Source of the DNA: Chloromonas sp. AAM2
Taxonomy: Eukaryota; Chlorophyta; Chlorophyceae; Chlamydomonadales; Chlamydomonadaceae
Assembly: GCA_004335635.1 (NCBI GenBank)
Contig: QAXH01001594.1
Span: forward strand, 1 to 19,730
Length of the DNA stretch: 19,730 nucleotides
Direction of reading: 5' to 3'
In this document: piece after piece, positions 17,673 to 19,730 of the stretch
Layout of the letters: every line of letters begins with the position of its first letter
How positions within the stretch are numbered: the stretch's first letter is position 1
Notes under the pieces: model-generated
The model's input: only the letters and a program-made list of their open reading frames with translations
Told to the model about the DNA's origin: nothing
Database searches by the model: none
Translations under genes and position numbers: made by a program

Positions 17673-18627
17673 ATGGCACGGACCAAACAACTGGTGGTGA
17701 AGACGCCCGTGAAAAAGTGGGTTCGACAAACGCAGGGTATCCGCTTGCATGCAAACGTGGATTTAGGTCGGTCTGACAGCGAGACTGTCATATCAGAGCC
17801 CATCGCTACTCTGACATTACGTTCATACAATCCAATGTGGCATGGGGTCGCTGTGGGACAACAGTGTACCGTCCTGGCGCCTGTAAACACTTTCCTTTCC
17901 AAACCCTCTTCATGGGACCCTCGCACACTGTGCCAGCAAGCTGCCATGTTGTTGCAACTATCAACTTGCAGCTCTACGACCACCTCAGTTGGTATTCACT
18001 GCAATTCGCCGCTCTGCACACAGCAATATGCATGAAGAGGCACAGCAAACGCCATGCACTTGCATGTGAATTGTGCGTAAACCTATTCCTTTGCAGGTCC
18101 ACCCAGGTGACCAAGAAGGCGTTGCTGCCCAAAAGCCCCGCAACCAAAACCAAGAAGGCCACGCCTTCCAAGAAGTCTGCTGCTACCCCCATAGCGATGC
18201 GTCAGCTTGCCCAAGGTTTGTGGCAGAGGACGGAGTCCTTCTGATAATCTCAGCCTGAAATCAGATTGCCATTCATGGAATAGCATCAGAGTCCACTCTG
18301 AATCAAAGCGTGCAAGGCACCTTTCATGGCTGTGCTTTGCCCGAAAGTACATTGTTTTCCGTGTTCGGCATCACAACTTCTCATTTTCAGTTTTCACACC
18401 TGGATTTGTATGCGTGCTCTCACTTACCTTCGTAATTGTTCCACTGCTTGCACACAGCCCGGAACCCCAAGGCCACCAGGGCAAACGCCACGGCCAAGCT
18501 AACAGCCATGGAGCTGGCCTCCCCCAAGCCTGCTGCTGCAGCTGCTGCGCCCTGTAAATCACCAGCACCAGTCAAGGGCAGCGCAAGCATCTTCACACGC
18601 ATTGCTCAGGCCTTGGGCCTGCTCTGA
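17673..18627 (+). CDS. Small highly basic Lys/Ala/Pro protein with a histone H3-like N-terminus (MARTKQ)
   Basis: Exons 17673-17716, 18097-18215 and 18458-18627 sum to 333 nt, 110 residues plus TGA, with matching phases (2, then 1). Introns start GTGGGT and GTTTGT and end TTTGCAG and CACACAG. Residues 1-6 are identical to the histone H3 tail around Lys4; after that there is no H3 homology and no histone fold. The rest is about 22 Lys/Arg against a single Glu, with TPVKK, SPATK and TPSKK motifs like the (S/T)PKK DNA-binding motifs of linker histones. A Pro-Ala stretch and a hydrophobic C-terminus (IFTRIAQALGLL) follow. A nuclear DNA-binding role is inferred from composition. ATGGC fits algal start context. 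An acceptor-like TTTGCAG at 17650-17656 leaves the frame open upstream, so an extra 5' exon, coding or not, is possible and would change the N-terminus. Confidence 0.7.
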
Positions 18628-18802
18628 GCACCAAGCCTTTCATCAATCAGTCGTTGAAATCAGCGGTTTCCCAGGCTTACCCTGCAAATACGATTTGCTG
18701 ATCCTCTGGTTCAGACAGCGGGTAAAGGGTATGGAGAGGAGACATGCCGTGACATGACTTGACTACCGACAGCAGCAACTCTGTTCTGGACCTGCTATGC
18801 TT

Positions 18803-18858
18803 TACAAGGAGGGAGTGCACATCATGAAGCACGTCCAACGTAAACATCAACTATTTGC
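18803..18858 (+). repeat. 56-bp dispersed repeat, copy 3
   Basis: Matches 51 of 56 bases with 15845-15900. On the minus strand it still reads LMFTLDVLHDVHSLLV. It lies in the probable 3' UTR of the H3-tail-like gene, on the opposite strand sense. Confidence 0.9.
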
Positions 18859-19003
18859 CCTCCAAGCCAGCCGAAGTCCTCTGGGGCGAAGAGGACGAGG
18901 AGAGAGCAACGGTGTCGAGATATGGCCACGGATTTGACAGCTCACAGACGTTACTCTCACTCTGACGGCACTCTGACGACACTCACTCCCCTGAAAGATG
19001 GGC

Positions 19004-19008
19004 TGTAA
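19004..19008 (+). terminator. Possible TGTAA poly(A) signal of the H3-tail-like gene
   Basis: The first TGTAA after the stop codon, 377 nt downstream. Confidence 0.45.
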
Positions 19009-19302
19009 GCATGCGCACCCTGTCCCACATGACTGCAACAGCACATACTCCTCGGCCATGCCTGACTGATCCTGACGTGCGCGACTCGGATTGCACATAC
19101 TTGGTTCCATTTGATTTCTGTTGTTCCGTCATGGTGGGACCACCTAGGCTCAGTTACACGTGTGCATGCATCGGCATGCCGTTCGCGCGATGCCATCCCT
19201 GGCTCTACCATGCTGCTTCGATTCGAACTTGCAATGTAAATTCCCTATGCGGCAGCTGTGGTGACTAGAGAAATGAGTCCAGCGGAGCAGCACAACGGTT
19301 CG

Positions 19303-19345
19303 GTGGACTGAGCAATGCCACTACTACTGTGGACTGAGCAATGCC
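19303..19345 (+). repeat. 17-bp direct repeat, 26-bp period
   Basis: GTGGACTGAGCAATGCC occurs at 19303-19319 and 19329-19345 exactly. Confidence 0.85.
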
Positions 19346-19411
19346 CACTTAATCAAGTCTGCATCAGAATTGTGTGGTGTGCTAGGATTGGCCGGTACAG
19401 ATGGCACCAGG

Positions 19412-19431
19412 GGTGCTACCAGTGTAGCACC
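19412..19431. repeat. Perfect 8-bp hairpin
   Basis: GGTGCTAC and GTAGCACC are separated by CAGT. It is followed by CTAGC-rich sequence. Confidence 0.8.
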
Positions 19432-19623
19432 AGCTAGCAACGTTCTAGACGGACATGAGCGCGGTTAGTACACCCTAACCCCATTGCCAACTTACAGCAG
19501 ACAGAGCCAACATCAAGCTGATACCCACAGGTCATAAGACCCACATAGAAGTTGACAACTGCAGTCAATAACTGCCGTGATAATGGACATTGGCATACGT
19601 GCTAGCAAGTCTGCTCACCCTGT

Positions 19624-19642
19624 GGCTAGGATTTCCCTAGCC
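19624..19642. repeat. 7-bp hairpin GGCTAGG/CCTAGCC
   Basis: The arms are separated by ATTTC. The motif CTAGGATT with a nearby GCCGG also occurs at 19383-19396, suggesting related termini of a short element. Confidence 0.6.
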
Positions 19643-19730
19643 GGACATTAGCACCCTGTTAGCGTTCTAGGACATACTGATGTAATCAGTTGGTGGCAAC
19701 TTGGCTGCACTTGTTGGAGACTTACAAAAA

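Larger units (their letters stand above)
18628..19730. other. 3' flank and intergenic region with hairpins, no further gene
   Basis: The likely 3' UTR of the H3-tail-like gene runs to a TGTAA at 19004 and includes the third 56-bp repeat. Beyond it I see direct repeats and hairpins (19303-19345, 19412-19431, 19624-19642) but no coding sequence. A frame at 19011-19268 has no supporting signals. Confidence 0.4.

Noticed and set aside
17640..18035. 131-codon frame containing the MARTKQ start without splicing
   Set aside because: The part after codon 15 lies beyond a good donor and looks non-coding, while splicing to 18097 and 18458 restores a coherent basic protein.
19210..19230. GTTCGAATC on the minus strand as a tRNA T-arm
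   Set aside because: The T-stem does not pair and no tRNA body precedes it.

Overview
This is eukaryotic nuclear DNA, most likely from a chlorophyte green alga (core chlorophyte or trebouxiophyte type). The signs are many short GT-AG introns (about 110-380 nt), TGTAA poly(A) signals downstream of most genes, a nuclear gene for a thylakoid-lumen photosystem II peptide with a bipartite transit sequence, Gln- and Ser-rich low-complexity exons, and decayed transposons between genes. Organism assignment is inference; no species can be named.

Layout. 262-1794 (+): long Gln-rich 3'-terminal exon of a gene whose 5' end lies outside or unresolved. 1795-3270: its 3' flank, with paired copies of a short terminal-inverted-repeat-like element. 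3449-4344 (-): four-exon gene for an 82-residue PsbTn-like (PSII 5 kDa) protein, which I assembled by splicing. 4345-6790: intergenic, with repeats and a frameshifted coding-like relic (5659-6324). 6796-10092 (+): nine-exon gene for the spliceosomal protein Cwc21/SRm300 (SRRM2 family), 562 residues, with the cwf21 domain and a Ser/Arg-rich tail. 10743-11395 (-): 5'-truncated, frameshifted LINE reverse-transcriptase end with a (CAT)6 3' tail beside a perfect hairpin. 11400-13000: repeat-rich intergenic. 13012-13603 (-): three-exon gene for an unrecognised 62-residue single-pass membrane protein. 13620-17400: decayed transposon territory with several inverted-repeat copies. 17673-18627 (+): three-exon gene for a 110-residue, very basic Lys/Ala/Pro protein that starts exactly like the histone H3 tail (MARTKQ). 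18640-19730: intergenic with hairpins and direct repeats.

The genes look like ordinary independent nuclear genes (splicing, photosynthesis, membrane, chromatin-like), not one pathway. The most distinctive signals are the H3-tail-like basic protein and an 18-mer family, GTCCCAGAACTGGCAAAC followed within a few bases by a T-tract, present nine times in full or near-full form and in both orientations. It behaves like the terminal repeat of a DNA transposon/MITE family. All exon models come from reading splice signals and phases by eye.
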